5,968 bases of DNA from Aequorivita sp. Lineage in GTDB: Bacteria > Bacteroidota > Bacteroidia > Flavobacteriales > Flavobacteriaceae. Each line of letters begins with the position of its first letter. The stretch's first letter is position 1. The stretch lies in NCBI GenBank assembly GCA_002733915.1, contig NVXN01000012.1, forward strand, positions 57,301-63,268, written 5' to 3'. Below are positions 5,079 to 5,968 of the stretch, in pieces. The notes under the pieces were generated by a model that was not told the DNA's origin, made no database searches, and worked only from the letters and a program-made list of their open reading frames with translations. A program made the translations under genes and the position numbers.

Positions 5079-5968
5079 TTAACGTCCAAACTCAGCCCAT
5101 AAATCTGCAAGCATTTCCCAAGGGATTTGTCCACGCTTTTTGGTTTCAGAGGCAAATTTCGTTAGCATTTTTTCCATTTGTGGCGATCCTCCCATTCCCA
5201 TAGCATTCCCGATTTCTTGAACTATCTGTTTTTGGAAAGCCGTAGGGTTGCCATTTGCCCAAGCTTTTCCGTATTTTACCCAATAATCTGCGGTGGCATA
5301 ATGTGGTGCTTCTACTTCTTCACTTGTTTTTGTGAAATGAACTTTTAGGGGATGTTTTATTTTTTCACGGTAGGTAATTAACGTATTCCCTTCCTCAAAA
5401 TCTGCAAAGGATTGTCTTAAAGTTTTATCTTCCCAACGCACCTCCATATAACCTTCTGCAGGACGGTAAATAGAAGTGTAAACAGTTCCAAAACCATCTT
5501 TATATTGTCTGTTGAAAAGCGGTTTTTGCAAAAATTTATTCGCTAAATTTTCCGCATTGGTATTTACGCAGCCTAAAGTATTTTGTAAAAACTTTTCCCG
5601 TTCCACCGTTTTGGAGAAAGCGGCATGTTCCGGCCAGTCAACAGTCCCTTGATGATTGGTTGAAATTTTTAAATCTGTAATTTTTGGTTTATGGTCCGGT
5701 GCCAATTGAAGCATTCTGCTATTACCGTGCTTATCCAATAACATAATATTATAAGCCATATGCGAAGGGATGCGTTGCAATTCTTCCATCGCTTCTTTAA
5801 TGGTTGAACAGAACTCCAACACGTAACGAAGAATAAACGGAATGCCAAAACCTTTGCCAACCACTTTTCTGCCACCAAAAGTTAAGGAAGCAACCAAACC
5901 GTCAGAATTCATTCCATCAACAACGCCCCAAAGGCAATCACCCACAGCAATAACATGCTTTCCGTTCC
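5079..5968 (-). CDS. C45-family acyltransferase/amidohydrolase, N-terminus missing (partial)
   Basis: The gene runs off the right edge; 295 whole codons and the TAA stop are visible. The reading frame stays open to the edge (NGKHVIAVGDCLWG), so a GTG at 5945 is an internal valine and not the start. Conserved stretches, counted from the first visible codon, are GDCLWG (9-14), DGMNSDGL (17-24), SLTFGG (27-32), GFGIPFILRYVLE (39-51), MAYNIMLLD (70-78) and STNH (102-105). They match C45 proteins related to acyl-CoA:6-aminopenicillanate acyltransferase, of the Ntn-hydrolase type. In that family a precursor cuts itself to expose an N-terminal cysteine; that cysteine would lie off-window. The natural substrate is unknown, and an amide or peptide bond is the usual guess. 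The last 80 or so residues are mostly predicted helix without a motif I know. It converges on rluD with a 57-bp gap and looks like an independent unit. Confidence 0.82.
   Translation of the reverse strand, partial: NGKHVIAVGDCLWGVVDGMNSDGLVASLTFGGRKVVGKGFGIPFILRYVLEFCSTIKEAMEELQRIPSHMAYNIMLLDKHGNSRMLQLAPDHKPKITDLKISTNHQGTVDWPEHAAFSKTVEREKFLQNTLGCVNTNAENLANKFLQKPLFNRQYKDGFGTVYTSIYRPAEGYMEVRWEDKTLRQSFADFEEGNTLITYREKIKHPLKVHFTKTSEEVEAPHYATADYWVKYGKAWANGNPTAFQKQIVQEIGNAMGMGGSPQMEKMLTKFASETKKRGQIPWEMLADLWAEFGR

Noticed and set aside
5018..5203. Small plus-strand frame of 61 codons that overlaps the rluD stop as ATGA
   Set aside because: The ATGA overlap looks like coupling, but the peptide comes from the heptamer tract and the antisense of the C45 gene, with no family likeness.
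5943..5945. GTG as start codon of the C45 gene
   Set aside because: The frame remains open to the window edge, and conserved GDCLWG follows directly; the family's catalytic cysteine must lie further upstream.

Overview
This window is an ordinary, gene-dense piece of chromosome from a member of the Bacteroidetes, most likely a marine-type Flavobacteriaceae. The evidence is the moderately AT-rich composition, the absence of Shine-Dalgarno sites with A-rich leaders instead, matches to the Bacteroidetes -7 promoter element (TAnnTTTG), and proteins whose local wording matches flavobacterial versions of LpxB, Ddl, ComEC and RluD. I cannot fix the genus from the sequence.

Layout, left to right. On the minus strand, transcribed right to left, are ddl (D-Ala-D-Ala ligase), lpxB (lipid A disaccharide synthase), an NlpC/P60 (C40) lipoprotein hydrolase, and the first 112 codons of comEC, which runs off the left edge. 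Their gaps are 78, 43 and 100 bp, so co-transcription is plausible. Divergent from ddl, across 110 bp, is a plus-strand pair: a membrane-anchored protein with two PASTA domains, then an RluD-like 23S rRNA pseudouridine synthase whose start overlaps the PASTA stop by 14 bp. Convergent with that pair is a minus-strand C45-family acyltransferase/amidohydrolase that runs off the right edge and lacks its N-terminus here.

Together the genes make a cell-envelope neighbourhood. Ddl makes the D-Ala-D-Ala end of the peptidoglycan stem peptide, the PASTA protein is of a type that can bind peptidoglycan fragments, the C40 enzyme probably cuts stem peptides, and LpxB makes the lipid A core. ComEC (DNA uptake) and RluD (ribosome modification) are passengers.

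No stretch of 300 bases lacks a gene, and there are no tRNA, rRNA, CRISPR or IS features. I found no undescribed system. The non-coding signals worth a look are two short tracts with a 7-bp period (2241-2268 and 5026-5046), a 21-nt element that looks like a dispersed flavobacterial repeat (2211-2231), and two back-to-back identical -7 boxes (TATTTTTG) between ddl and the PASTA gene.
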